The notes beneath the pieces were generated by a model. That model was not told the DNA's origin, ran no database searches, and worked only from the letters and a program-made list of their open reading frames with translations. From Tribonema minus (taxonomy: Eukaryota; Sar; Xanthophyceae; Tribonematales; Tribonemataceae), in assembly GCA_017506865.1 (NCBI GenBank), contig JAFCMP010000112.1, forward strand, positions 868,001 through 932,000: 64,000 bases of DNA. The letters run 5' to 3'. Below, in pieces: positions 1 to 12,400 of this stretch; positions within the stretch are counted from its first letter, which is position 1; every line of letters begins with the position of its first letter. Position numbers and translations under genes: made by a program.

Positions 1-458
1 TCGCAGTTTTGCGGCGCTGCGGCCGCGTGCAGCGAGCGCCGCCCGGACCGGCCACCGTGCGCACACGAGTACACGCGCTGCGCTGCGCTGCCGCCGCTGC
101 CCCCTCTCACGGCAGCGAGCGCGCCCACCACCCCGGTGCCGCGGCTGCGCTGGCAAGCATGGTATGCCTGCCCAGACCTGGTGCTGATCCCTGGAAGTTT
201 CTGGTGCCACAAGGCACGTTCATGAGAGGGCAACAGGCGATGGGCGATTGCCAGCAGGGAGGATTGCATGAGGTGTAGGAAACCAAGCTTCGGTGCAAGG
301 AGGGCGTGCGCGGCAGTGAGAAACGCCGTGCAGCAGTCGGTCTGGCGCCGGTTGTGCGCGCGCGAGCCTCGCCAGCCCCGCGCTGGCCACAACACCACCA
401 ACGCGACCCCCCCCCCCCCCCCCCCGCGCCCCCGCGCCCCCCCCAACACCCCCCTCAC
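1..458 (-). other. Intron and unresolved continuation of the subtilisin-like gene
   Basis: On the minus strand this follows a good splice donor (AAG then GTGAGG at 458-453), so it starts as an intron of the protease gene. It holds a G/C homopolymer stretch at about 408-455. In the family the next conserved block is the catalytic His motif (GHGTH). I cannot find that motif here, so its exon probably lies beyond the left edge. Short open stretches near 1-75 on the minus strand are not convincing as exons. Confidence 0.4.
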
Positions 459-2086
459 CTTGCGCTGCTCCGGGTACGTGACGCCCACGTCCTGCGGCCA
501 GAGCCCGCGCGGCGTGCGCCCGCGCGCGTCGTCGCGGAAGAAGCAGCTCGCGTCGTCAAGCCCCGTGTCGCTGACGCCGATGACCTGGCCGTGCCCGCGG
601 AGGCCCGCGGACCACAGCGGCTTGGCGCCGTGCGCCGCGCCGTCGCGCGCGCCCGACTGCACAACCGCCTGCGCGACGTCGTTGCGGTGCGCGAGCGCGT
701 GCAGCGGCGTGATGTGCGCAACCTAGGGGGGGCGGGGGAGGGGGTACGGGAGGGGGGGGGGGGGGGGGGCGCAGATGCAGAGACGGATGAAAGAGGTTGA
801 GCGCGGGGGGGGGGGTGGGGGGTGGGGGGGGGGGGCTGATGGGATGGCGCACCTATGTGGCCGGCAGCATGATGGCGGTGCTCGCATTGGGCGCCTGTGC
901 GACTCTGCTGCCGCGTGACAATTCACGCAGTGGCGCGTGTGGCTGACGGCTTCGACACACCAGCGTATTGGCTGCGAGCGCATGGCGGACCCGGAGCGCA
1001 GGCGCCGTGCACTGCGGCCGCAGTGCCTTGTGCCGACAAGCTCACCTCCGAGCGCCGCGCCAGAAACGCCAGCAGCGCGTACGTGCACGCCACGTCGCGC
1101 ATGGTGCCGCCGCCGCCGCTGCTGCCGCCGCCGCGCAGTGCGTGCGCTGCGCCCACGTGCACGCTGCCGTCAGCGCGCGCGTGCACCAGCGGCAGCGCAT
1201 GCCAGCCGCACACGTCCGCGGCGCTGCGCGGGCCGCCCGCCGCCTGCGACACCTGGCGGCGGCAGCAGCGAGCATGGGAAATGGGGGGGGTTATCACTCT
1301 CTGAGGCGTGTGCATGAGACTGCCGCGGGCGGGGGAGTTGTGTGGGGGATACGCTGTATTTGCGGCACGCGGCGGCAGTGCGCCGCGAGGGCGCCCGCGC
1401 GGGAGGTGGCGGACTTGCCAGTGTCAGCGCACGGCAACCCCACATGCGCGTGCCCCGGCTGCGCTGTCCTCGGCCACGCCTGATGCGGCTGAGTGAAGCT
1501 GTTGAAATTGATGCGTCAAGCACTGGGGGCGGTCAAGGGGCAAAGTCTCTGATCAAGTTCACGAACACGCAGGAGGTTTAGAAGGAGAGGAACCTGATTA
1601 ATACAGCCGGCGGCTGCGCCATGCAGCTTGTCAACCATGAGATCTGCTGTGTGTCAAGGAAAAGGGTGCCACCTGAACGCCTGGCGCTTCGGCAGCGTTT
1701 TGGGGCTTATCCCCTCACTACATTCACTGTGACAAGCGCTGTCAATGTGGCCCTGTGTAAATTTCCCAGTTGAAGTAGTATCCATGAGTTGGAAGTTGGC
1801 GCTGCCCCCATGGCCGACGCTGAGCGGATCAGCATGGCAGCAACCATATGCTGCGTGTCCGAGTGCACAGATTCTCTAACACGTGTGCCAAAATCGACCA
1901 GTGGCAATGCATCATTCTAGGTCTGCGCTGACTCTGTTTGCCTGCAGCAGCTCGTACGGCGGCATCCTCGGCCACGTCTGCTGCTGCAGAGCAGACAGCA
2001 TAGGGTCCCGGCCAAGCTCGTCTGCAGCGCCGCTGCAATCATATTTTGTCAAGCGCAGCGGGCGTTGACAGACCGCGCCGCGTCGC

Positions 2087-2137
<51 letters not shown>

Positions 2138-3279
2138 GTGGTGGCAGCGGCAGCAGCAGCAGCGGCAGCAGCAGCGGCAGCAGCCGCAGCCGCAGCAGCG
2201 GCGGCAGCGGCAGCAACAGCAGCAGCAGCAGCGCTCACCAGGTCCGCGACGTGGTCCATGAGCTCCGTGATGGTGTCGGCGTGCTCGCGCGCCTCCGGCG
2301 TGCGGCCGGGCCGCTGCCGCTGCGCCGCCGCGTGCGCCCCCCCCTCAGAGTGCCAGCTGAGCCCCCTGATCGCCCCCCTGCTCGTGAGCGCCCCCCACTC
2401 GCGCCGCCACTCCTGCAGCAGCGCTCCGTAGGCAGCAGCGGCGGCGTCGGCATCGGCGCTCGCCAGCGGCGACCCGCGCGCCATAGTGACTTTTAGGCCG
2501 ATGGCGCCGCGTGCGCCGCCGCCCCCCCCCTTCCGCCGCCGCCGCCGCGCTGGCGCTCCCGCCTGCATGTTGAGGCGCAGGCCCCGGTGCTCCAGGTGGC
2601 CCGGGGGGCGGTCCGGCCGCTTGAAGTTCTGAGTGTGCCGCAGGTGCGTGGCGCCGTCGTGCTGGTCGCTCGCAAAGTGCAGAAGCGCCGGCGAGATCTT
2701 GAGGTTCGCAGGCAGGGCCCCCCCTCGGCAGGCCCAGCCCCGACACCGCTCGGTCGCCAGCAGCGCCTCTAGGCTGTCTGCCGTGCAGTGCAACAGCAGG
2801 CACGCGCTGCCGGCGGTCTCGTCATTTGAGACCACATCATGCGGCAGACCTGCAGCTGCTGCCGCACTGGAGAAAGCCCTGCCGGCGCCGTACCGCACGC
2901 AAGCCAAGTGGGGTGCTGCTGGCGCCAGAGCAGATGCGGACTGCGCATGGGCTCGTGTAAACCGGACAGCATCCTGAAATGCCTCCTGGTCGCCCTGGAA
3001 GTCCTGCTTGGCTCTACTGTATAGTGTGGCCTCCACGTCTACTAATGATAGCTGTTGCAAGCTCTCCCTCTCTGGCGTTCCTGCTATTGCATCATGGCCA
3101 CTGTGCGCGTGCAAGCCTTCATCGCCCGTCTGCTGCCCCCGACAAGGCACGGATGCAAGCAGACAGTACCACGCGAAGGTAGCGGCAGCTGCTTGCCCCG
3201 TTGACCTCCAAGTCCGCCCCTGTCGTGCACAGCCGCTACAGTCTCGCTGCCCATTGTCGTGGCGTGCATTGCCGAGCAT
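459..3279 (-). CDS. Subtilisin-like serine protease (S8 family), 5' part only
   Basis: Predicted secreted or membrane-anchored peptidase of the subtilase superfamily. Minus-strand exons, all phase 0: 3279-2239 (347 codons), 1252-1046 (69) and 722-459 (88). The start ATG at 3279 directly follows an in-frame TGA. A hydrophobic stretch at residues 32-50 could be a signal anchor. The third exon carries the diagnostic block: AVVQSG, then PLWSAGL, then GHGQVIGVSDTGLD, in which the Asp of DTGLD is the catalytic aspartate, followed by CFFRDD. This resembles the protease domains of Dictyostelium Tag proteins and algal S8 enzymes. The His and Ser motifs should lie off the left edge, so activity cannot be judged. 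The first exon is Ala-rich and matches no domain I recognise. It lies 183 bp downstream of the Sfi1-like stop codon, in the same direction. S8 assignment is fairly secure; exon 1 is less so. Confidence 0.65.
1253..2089 (-). other. Remainder of the long intron in the protease gene
   Basis: Lower-GC sequence between the CTG repeat and the acceptor before 1252. I see no exon with acceptable splice sites and no repeat in it. Confidence 0.5.
2090..2238. repeat. CAG/CTG trinucleotide repeat in an intron of the protease gene
   Basis: The plus strand reads as a nearly pure CAG run at about 2091-2136 and then interrupted CAG/CGG/CAA triplets to 2236. On the gene strand it begins about ten bases after the predicted donor at 2239. 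If that donor were not used, the frame would stay open and encode about 60 residues, mostly alanine. Splicing at 2239 to the acceptor at 1252 keeps phase 0 and removes it, so I treat it as intronic. Confidence 0.8.
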
Positions 3280-3462
3280 TCACACAGAGTATGATGAGAG
3301 TAGGCAGGTGCACCAGTGCCGCTGGTGCAAGATTGCAAGTGCTGCAGACCAGCGGCGGCCTTAAGCACACGGGTCGGCTGTCACAGGCGTTCAGGGCCTA
3401 GTAAAAAAAAACGCTCGGATTTTCCCGTTTGACCCCCCCGTGGGAGTACGAAGACAGTATTA

Positions 3463-6400
3463 TTAGTCCAGGCCAGCGGCTATGGCGCGCAGTTTCCAGC
3501 CCGAAGTCTGCGCGTACAACGCCCAGTGGAACATGACAGCGGAGAGTACGTGCTGCGTGCGGTGGTGCCGCGCCTCGGCCGTCTGCGCTCGCGCCGCGCG
3601 CCGCGCCGCTGCCGCCGCCGCCCACACGCGCACGCCGCCGCGTGCGGCCGCCATGCACCAGCGCTGCTCAGCTGCGCGAGGCAGCGACCGCACAGCCAGC
3701 GTGTGCGCGCGCCACCGCTGCAGCGCCGCCAGCGCGGCGCGCGCATCCGTCTCGGCGCCCAGCACCGCCAGAACGCGCCGACATTGGTCCCGCAGCGCCG
3801 ACGCATTGACGGCGTGCTCGCGCCACTTGCGCAGGTACAGCGCGAGGGCGCGGCGACGCAGCGCGCGCGCGGCGCGCGCGCACGCGGCGGCGCACTCTGC
3901 TGCGAGCGCCTCGACAGCGCACGCCAGGCGCCGCCGCCGCCGCCACTGGCATGCGCGCAGCCGCAGCGCGCCGGTGCGCCACGAGCGCAGCGCGCCGCGC
4001 AGGCGGTGGGCGCCCAGTAGAGCGGCGATGGCCTGCGCTGCGCGGCGCCGCTGGGCGAGAGCGGTCCATGCTGCCCATGCACGCATGAGGTGCGACTGCT
4101 GCGTCAGCAGCGCCGCCGCTGCCGCCACGCACGCGAGGCGGTGGTGACGGCGCCAGCGGCGCAGGGCGCGCGCGCACGCGAATCGCGCCGCCGCTCTGCG
4201 CGCGCAGCAGCGGCGCCGAGCGCTGTCGTGCCAGCGTGACAGCACCGTGTGCTGACGCCCGCGCGGCGCCGCGGCAGCGGCGCCGTTCGCACGCAGGCAG
4301 CGCGCTTTCGAGACGCACGCCGCTGCACGCCACCGGCGCACGGCATCGCAGCAGACACACAACGGCGGCGGGCCTGCCCGCGTGGTGCAGGGGCGCTGCT
4401 GCAGCTGACCGCGGTGCCGAGCAGCGGCTGCTGCGGCGGCGCGTGCGGCTGAGCGTGAGCTGAGCAGTGTGGCCACGCGCTCGGTCCAGGACGCCATGGC
4501 CGCGGCGAGCTTGGAGCGGCGGAGGTCATGCCCGAGCTGGCGCAGACGATGTTGTCTGAGTGCGTGCTGCCGCAGCCGGCGCAGCGCGTGATGGCGCCTG
4601 AGAGTGGCAAACCTGGGGGCGGCAGCGAAGGGCGTGTGTGGCAAATCCTGAGTGCCGCCTCAATCGCAATGCTGGCGCCACAAGCGGTGGGAATCATTCA
4701 CTTGCGTTCGCTGCCATGACAAACATGTGCCCAGGCCAGCAGGAAAGTACAACCACTACAGCGTACGCTGGCGCAGAGCCGCGGTGTTCATGGCAGAGGT
4801 GACGTGAGCTGCTACATAGCGAGCGACCACTTCTGGTGCCAAGCTAGAAAGAGCAGCCGGCACAGCGCTGTCTGACCTGTACGCCAGGTGCGCGTGCGCT
4901 GTTTGCAGCAGCGCCGTGTCGTGCTGCCGCGCGCCCCGCCGCGCGGCAGCAGCGCACCGCCACGCAGCGACCGCCCTTCGAGTCGCCCACAATGAGCGCA
5001 CAGCGGCAGCAGCCCTGCGCTTCTGAGCACGCGCTGCCGCAGCTGCCCACGCGGTGATGCAGCTTACGAGCAAGTGCCGCCGCTGCCGCGAGCTATGGAG
5101 GGCGCATCGCAGCGGAAACGGATGCGTACGGCGCTGCTCAGCTGACCAGCGCTGCCATCGCCGCAGGGCGCAGCGGAGGCGGTGGCAGCGCGCGGTCGTC
5201 GCCGCCACAGCAGCAGCCGGTGACCGCGCTGCGGTGCATGAGAACAGACATGCGTAGCAGGGGCGCAGCCACGTGACCAGTCAGCTTGCCGCGATTTCAC
5301 TTTGACAATATCGAAGGGCAAACGGCGGGCGGGATGGCGTGCTGCATTCACGTCAGCCTGCACTTAAGCCGCATGTTCATCAGCCAGCAGCACTTTTAAT
5401 GGGACGTGTACAAAGAAACCACATCACAGTGTAAGAGGACCACAATAATGAGGTTCCATACGCCGCCGTGTGCTAAAAAATAGTGTCCATGCAAATTCCA
5501 AGCAACACGCAGGTGAAAATGCAGGTATGGGCAACGCTGAAGTAAGCCTCTTCTCAGTGCTGCATGGCTAAGCGCACTTGCTGATGCATGCTGCACATGC
5601 AGGTGATGAGCGCTGGCTTTTCATCTGAGCCATGGCAACATTCTGCTGAGTTCACACGCATCAGACATTCATCATTCTTGCACACATGAACCAACATTCA
5701 CAAAAGCGCCGCACCCCTCGCCAGCTGCCATGATAGCACCAGGCATGCAGCGGCTGCCACATATGCTTACCCTGCAGCGTTGTGGTGCATGACCATGACC
5801 ATAACACCAGCCGTATCTGTACTTCTTACCCACTGCGCTGAGCCATGTGGCAAGGGCGTCTCGAAGAGCGCCGCGGCGCTCCCGCGCAGCTGCGTCGCGC
5901 AGCAGCGCACAGCGCGACATGCGTCTCCTCCAAGCTGCACGCAAGAGTGTCGAGCGGCGCCTCATGAACTGGGAGGCCCTTGCGGTGTGGCGCACGAGAG
6001 TGACGGCGTGTACGTTGTGTGCACTCGTCCGTACAACAACGGAGCACAATGGTGAAGCCAGGTAGGGATGCTATGCTCGGCGTTTCATGGACAGATGTTC
6101 CCCGATCAAGCCAATACTAAGCAGAATCACTGCAACGTGCAGCTGTACATTGACACACTTCACATCAGGCACCTGCTGTGCGGCATGGCCACTTGCATAA
6201 ATGTGTCTTCTGCTGGTAGCAGTGTGCACGGGCAGCACAGCAGCCAGGGCTCATCAGCTTGCTGGAAGCAGTGTGCACGGGCTGGGCAGCAGCCAGGGGG
6301 GCTCACCAGCTGCCAAGCAGCGCCAGCAACACACACACGTTGGTCACTTTAAGTGACTCACTTGACAACTTCACGGTTTCAACCGATGTGGTATCAGATT

Positions 6401-9400
6401 CTTCTTCAGGGCATCAGCCGTCGACACGATACCGCCTACGCACTGGCGCACCTGTCACCGCGCGCCGCTGCCCGACGCGCGACGTGAACACGTCAGCGCT
6501 CAGCTCCCTCGCTGCGCACGGCGCGCGCCAGCGCTCCCATGACGCCACCATCAGGCAGCGCTCCATCGCCGCGCCGCAGGTGGCCACGAGGGCGGCGGCG
6601 GCAGCGTGCATCGCCGCTGCGTGGCGCGTCCACGCGCGCAGCGCGCCGCGCATGCGGCGCCGCCGTTCCGCCACCACGGCCGCGCGCCACCGCTGCAGCG
6701 CGGGCCTGGTCAGGCGATGTGGGGTCAGCGTGGGAGAGCGTCAGCGGAGTGGTGCTCGCTCGTCAGCGCAGCGCATGAGCGAGCGTCTCCGCGAGAGTCG
6801 CGCAGCAGCGCGATGCCGGACGCCGGTGACCGTTGCCACGTTGACTGCATACCAAACATTCATATGTTCGAGAACGGACGGGTAGAGACGCCGCAGGAAG
6901 GTGCAGGCGCTTCGCAGCGCGCGCTCCGCGCACGCAGCAGCAGCAGCCAGCGGCGCACGATGCCCCTCACCTGCACGTGGTGCTGGCGCAATGAGCCGCC
7001 GCGACGCGGCGTGCGCGCCGTGAGTGCGCCATGCGCATCAGCCCTTCGACCGCGCGCTGCGCAGCGAGCGCCCTGCACCACGCGCGCCGCTTCACGGACG
7101 AGGCCGCGCGTTGCTGCCAGTTGATGAGCGCTGCCCTCATCGCAGCGGCGCGCGCCTCGTGCCGCCGCCGTCGCGCTGCTGCCGTCTCGTGCACGCGCGC
7201 GCGCCAGCGTCGGACAGCGAGCGTCAGCTGCATGCGGCGGCGGTGCGCAGCCGCCGCTCTGCTCGTGCGCGGCCTGAACCGCTGCAGCAGCCCCACGCGG
7301 CGCCGCCAGTGCAGCACCGACGACCCGAGCACGCACGAGTCTCGGGCGGCCCGGAAGCGCTCCGCGCTGAGCAGCGCCACTGACACAGATGTGCTGCGAG
7401 CTCGCGAAGGCCACGCTGCCCACGTCGCAACCGCCAGGCCCTGGCGCAGCTGCGCCATGCGGGCCGCGGCACTGCAGCGCTGCGTGCGCACCGCTGCGGC
7501 CAAATCTACTCGGCGTTTCCACCGATGCAGCAGCACGCAAGCCGTGCCAGCGCTGCAGTGGCGCGCGGCCGCCGCCGCCGCCGCCGCTGACCACCGGCGC
7601 CTGCGCGCCACAAGCGCCCAGAGGCGGATGATGGCCACGATGGCGCGGCGCTGGTGGGCCATCTGCGCGTGCTCAATGACGGCGCGCACGCGGCGGCGCC
7701 ATGCCGCCGCTAGCGACCAGTGCCCGACGGCAGCGCGCAGCGCGGGCGGCGGCGCGCGCCGCACCAGCAGCAGGCCGGCGGCGCCGCGCACGGCGTCGCG
7801 CCACCTGTGCAGCGCGCGCGTCCGCACGAGCGCGACGGCGCGCTGCATCGGGCGGCAGCGCGGCGCAGTGCGCAGCAGCAGCGCGCTGCGCCACTGCGCG
7901 AGCGCCCGTCGCTGGGCCGCCTGAGCAATGGCGCCCTCACGCCGCCGCAGCGCCGCCCACGGGCACGTGCGGCGGTGCCAGCGCGCAACCGCACGCCGCC
8001 GGTGCTGCTCGATACAGTTGCCATGGGCGAGCGCTGCCGCCTGCGCCGTCGCTTGCTGGCGGCGCGCGGCGTGCACGACGCGGCGGTGCCAGCGTTGGAT
8101 TGCACGCGATGCGACACGCACGCGCGCAGCAGATCCAGCCTCCAGCAGTGCCTTTGCTGCGCGCATGGCACTGTGCCATCGCGCGAACGCAGCACGGACA
8201 ACACCGGCGGTGCGCGCGTGCTGCCACGCCGCAAGCGCCGCCAGCGGCTGCGTGCGGCGGTGCCAGCACAGGGTCGCCGCTCTGAGGACCGCACTGCGCT
8301 GCCGCGCTGCGAAGTCGTCCGCGATGGCGGCGCGACGCGCGCGGGGTCCGCGGCGCCGCGCCGCGCCGTCGCAGCGCCGATGCCAGCGCTTCGTCGCGCG
8401 CAGCAGCAGCAGTGCCGCAGCACGCGCCATCAAGTCTGCCGTCCGAAGCTGTTGCCGCGCTCGCCGGCGCCACATCACGACAGCACGCCTCAGCAGCACG
8501 GCCGCCCTCGTGCGCAGCGCTCGGCGCAGGAACGCCAGGGCGCGTGCGCGCTGCGGCCACTGCGCCGCAGCTCTCAGAGCCCCGGCCGCCCGCTGCTGCA
8601 TCAGCAAGGCATCCGCCTGAAGCGCTGCCTGCGCCGCCGCCTGCTGCTGGCAGGTCACGCATGCCAACCGCTGGTGCCACCGTTTCAGTGCTCGCGAAAT
8701 GATCGCCAGCGCGGCAGCGCGGCGCGCCGCTGCTGTGGCCGCCCTCACGCTGATGCGCAGCGCGACGGCCCTGTGCCAGGCGCGCCATGCCCTGCTCCGC
8801 GCCGCACGCTGCGCGCGCGCACGCCGCCGCCAGCACGACAGCGCAAGCGCCAGGCGTCGCCGCGGCAGCGCGCGCCGCTCGAGCTCGGCGGAGTGACGCG
8901 CGACGCTGCGCCACCGCTGCAGGCCGCGTGCGCGCTCGCGTCCCGCAGCGTGCCGCTGCGCAGCCGCCAGCGCCGCCGCGCAGCGTGCGGAGCGCTGCCA
9001 CTGCAGCAGCGCGCGCCGCATGCCCAAGACGGCCCGCGCGCGCGAGCAGCTGCACGCCGCCGTACGCGCACTCCCGCCGCGCCGCCACGCCTCCAACCGT
9101 GCCGCCGCCAGCGACCGCGTGCACCCCGCGGCAAACGCGTCCGCCATCCGCGTCAGGCGCGGCAGCGCCTGGTGCGCCCGCGCCCTGCGCCGCGCGGCGC
9201 CGCGCCAGCGCAGAAGCGCGCGCGCTGCGGCCGCGCGCGCCGCCACCTCGTGAGACGCTGCTGCTGCGCGAGTTGCGCCGCCGCGACGCGCGAGCGCGGA
9301 GGTCCAGGCGCGCCACGCGCGGCGCCGCCGCATGCGCGCCAGCAGCGCCGCGAGGTGCCAGCGCTCAGTAGCGATGCTCAAGCAGCGGCGGCGGCACGCA

Positions 9401-12400
9401 CCGCGCGCGTGACGCCGCAGCACGGCGGAGCGCGCACGGGGCGCCCAGCGGCGCAGCGCCGCGCGGAGCGTGCGACGCTCGGACGCGGCAGCGGCGACGG
9501 AGAGCAGCAATGCGGCGTTTGATGCCAGCGCCGCCCGCGCTGACCATGCCACGATGCACTGCCGCTGGCGCAGAGCCTGCGAAGTGTAGCGGCGGCAAAC
9601 TGACACAGTCAGTATCGCCACGTACAGTAGGTTACCAATAGCAAACAGCCTTCATGCTCGAGCAATGGACCTGATTGCACATCGAGGTGGCCAGCCTCTT
9701 GCTAGCACATGTTCTCCGTGTCTTGATCTGCAAATTGCGTGTGGCCCGAGTGACACTGCCATGAGCATGGCAAAACACAACGCCGCAATCAACGCGCTGC
9801 TCACCGAGTTGCGCACTCGAGCAGACTCAGTCACAGCCGACAGCTTCCTCTGCGACGCTGCGAACCGCCGCCAGCGCCTGAACGTGCGCCTCAAGGTGCG
9901 CCGCGCACACGCCGCGTGCCACGCGCGCTGCCGAACCGCGTGCGCTGCCATTGCGCGGAGCGCCGCGCGCATGCTGCCACGCCGCAGCTGCCGACGGGCA
10001 AGGACGATGGCGCCCGCGGCGGCGGCACGACGGTGCAGGCCTCGCCGCCACGCTGCGTGCGCTGCAGTATCAGAGATAGTGACGGGGGGGAGGTGGTGGC
10101 GTGAGCAATGCTGTATCAAGCCCCTGCAGTGCTGCGTGAGTGGCAAAATTGTTTTAAAAAAGAGTCACAGCTGCAGCGCTTGCAGTTGAAGTTTGCCGCC
10201 ACTGCCCACAGCCAGTGCTGGGGGGCGTGAAGAGGCGGTGACTCTAGGGCGGCGATCCGACCAGTTACAAACGCGCATCGGCAGCCATGACCGAGCGTTG
10301 CGGCATCGGCTGCGAACGAGGATATTGTTTACTTCAACAACTGAAGTGCGTAGCAGCACGGCTGCATGGTCCCCCATGCCCCTGGTCCGGCACGGCTTGT
10401 GACTATATGTACGATTGTGCCAAACACGACGATGTTGAGCCTCGACGTCTCGTGCCATGCTTGGAAATCAGGGCACAGCCTCCAAGGACCTGACGCGATG
10501 GCGCCGTCGGCGGCTGCGCACCGCCTGGGTGCACAAGTACAGCCGTTGCCGCCACCTGCGCTCCCCGACGATGCAAGCCGTCGACGCAAGCGCGCAGGCC
10601 TCTCGCACGCACCTCTCGCCCAGCGCAGCGCCGCCAGCGCCTCCAGCGCGGCACGCAGCGCCGCCTTCCGCACCGTCGCAGAGACGACCGCCGCCAACCA
10701 CGCGCGCAAGCACGAAGCCGCGCCGGCGTCGCAGCGGCGGCGTGCAGCAGCGCCAGCTATGCGGCGGCGCCGCGCGAGCGCCTGCCAGGTGCGCAGCGCG
10801 CGCGCCACCGAGCGCGCACGGGCGGGCAGCGCGCGAATCGCGGCGCGCTGCTGCTGCCGCCGCTGCCGCTCGCGGCGCCATGCCGCCACGCTCCGCTGCA
10901 GCGCCCACGACCTGAACGGCAGCACCGGGACATGTGGACGTGGTTAACTGCCTGCAATGGTCGGGAGCGGCGCAGTGGCCTGCAGTTGAGCACTGTTGGC
11001 CATCATCGCCAGTGCTGCGGGGGCACGACTGTCGTTGCGCAACGCTGCTCGATAGGCGAAAGCCAGGTCTGGCCGGTCCGCACGCTGCTGATGGCAGCAA
11101 GACACCCTCTGTCCTCCCACATCAGTACTGCCCTTCGCACGTGGGACCGCCGCTTAAGGTCAGGTTACAAGAAGTCTAGCAGTGCAAAGAGCAAGCATCT
11201 GAACACATTGAGCGTTCAACAGGGGTTCTCCCTTTCAGTCAGCGCCGATTATACCAGACGCAAAGGTGCCGCCGCCGCCTGCGCTGCGACTCAGCACTCT
11301 TACGCAAGCGCCCCACTGCAGCACGTCACCCACCTCGCCCACACCCGCGCAGCGACGTCCAGCCGCCGCGACCGCGCGCGCGCATCGCAGACACACATCC
11401 ACCGCCCGACGGCCGGCGCCGCCCGCAGCACCGCCGCGCGCGCATCGCGGCGCCGCGCAGCCGCGCCGCGCGCCGCTGTGTCCCCCCACCGCCGCGCCGC
11501 CCTGGCAGCGCCGCGCCGACTGCAGCGCTCCGCAGCAGCGGCGCCGTCGGTGAAAGTCGGCGGCGCGTGCCAGCGCCGCCACGCCCGCAGCGCCGCCGCG
11601 ACGCAGCGGCGGCGGCGGTGCTCTGCCGCCAGCAGCACGGTTCCGGACGCTGCGGCGCCGCAGGACGACGCAGCGGCAGACGATGCGACGCTGGCGCGCA
11701 GCGCCAGCCATGCGCCGCCTTCGTGCCTGCTGCCGCCGAGCGCTGGCGCTGCGGTGGTGCCGTCCGGCTTGCGGCAGTAGCCGCTGCCACCGCTGCCTGT
11801 TGCAGAATTGCGGCGGTCAGCAGCGCGCGTTTCAGCGCCCCTCAGGAGGGCGTCGAACGAGAGCGGCGTCGAAGCTGTCGTCGCAGCGACGGCGGTTTCG
11901 GCGTCCGACGCCGCCGCTGCGGCATGCGTCGATGCCATCAGCACAGACCATGCCGCAGAAACGCCTCCACTGGACTGCGCCACTGACGCGCTGACGGACG
12001 CTGCCTCCAACGCTGGCTGCGTCGCTCCGCGCACGCCCAGCTGCGGCGCCGGCGGCGCGCTGCTGGTGCTGCCGGATTTCAGCACTGCCGCCGCCGCTGC
12101 CCTCGCCGCCCGCCCCGTCACCGCACCGCCTGCCGCGCCATCTGACGCGTGTTCACAAGAGGCTGCGGCCGACCCCAACAGCCCGTGCGACAGCCGCTGC
12201 GGCGGCGAGAGCGGAGGCAGCGGCAGCGGCGGCGGCGGCGCGCCGTCCTCCGCCAGGTCCAGCGCCCACAGCTCCTCCGTCACGTCCGCCAGCGCGCCCT
12301 CGCACCCGCTGGAGCACGTCGACCCGGTGGCCGTGGACGAGCGCGGCATCGGCGTAGGCGCCTGCTCCGCGGCGCGCAGCAGCAGCAGCGGCGGCGGCGG

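Noticed and set aside
1912-2238. Polyalanine-containing extension of the protease first exon
   Set aside because: Open in frame, but splicing at the donor 2239 to 1252 keeps phase 0 and gives a more natural protein. I treat the stretch as intron.
2046-2261. Plus-strand polyglutamine or polyserine proteins from the CAG repeat
   Set aside because: These are readings of a trinucleotide repeat that falls inside an intron of a minus-strand gene; nothing around it supports a plus-strand gene.
7720-9522. A 600-residue Arg/Ala-rich plus-strand open frame
   Set aside because: It is the antisense shadow of the GC-rich exon 5 of the Sfi1-like gene. The minus-strand frame has regular LxxW repeats and consistent splice phases; the plus frame has neither.
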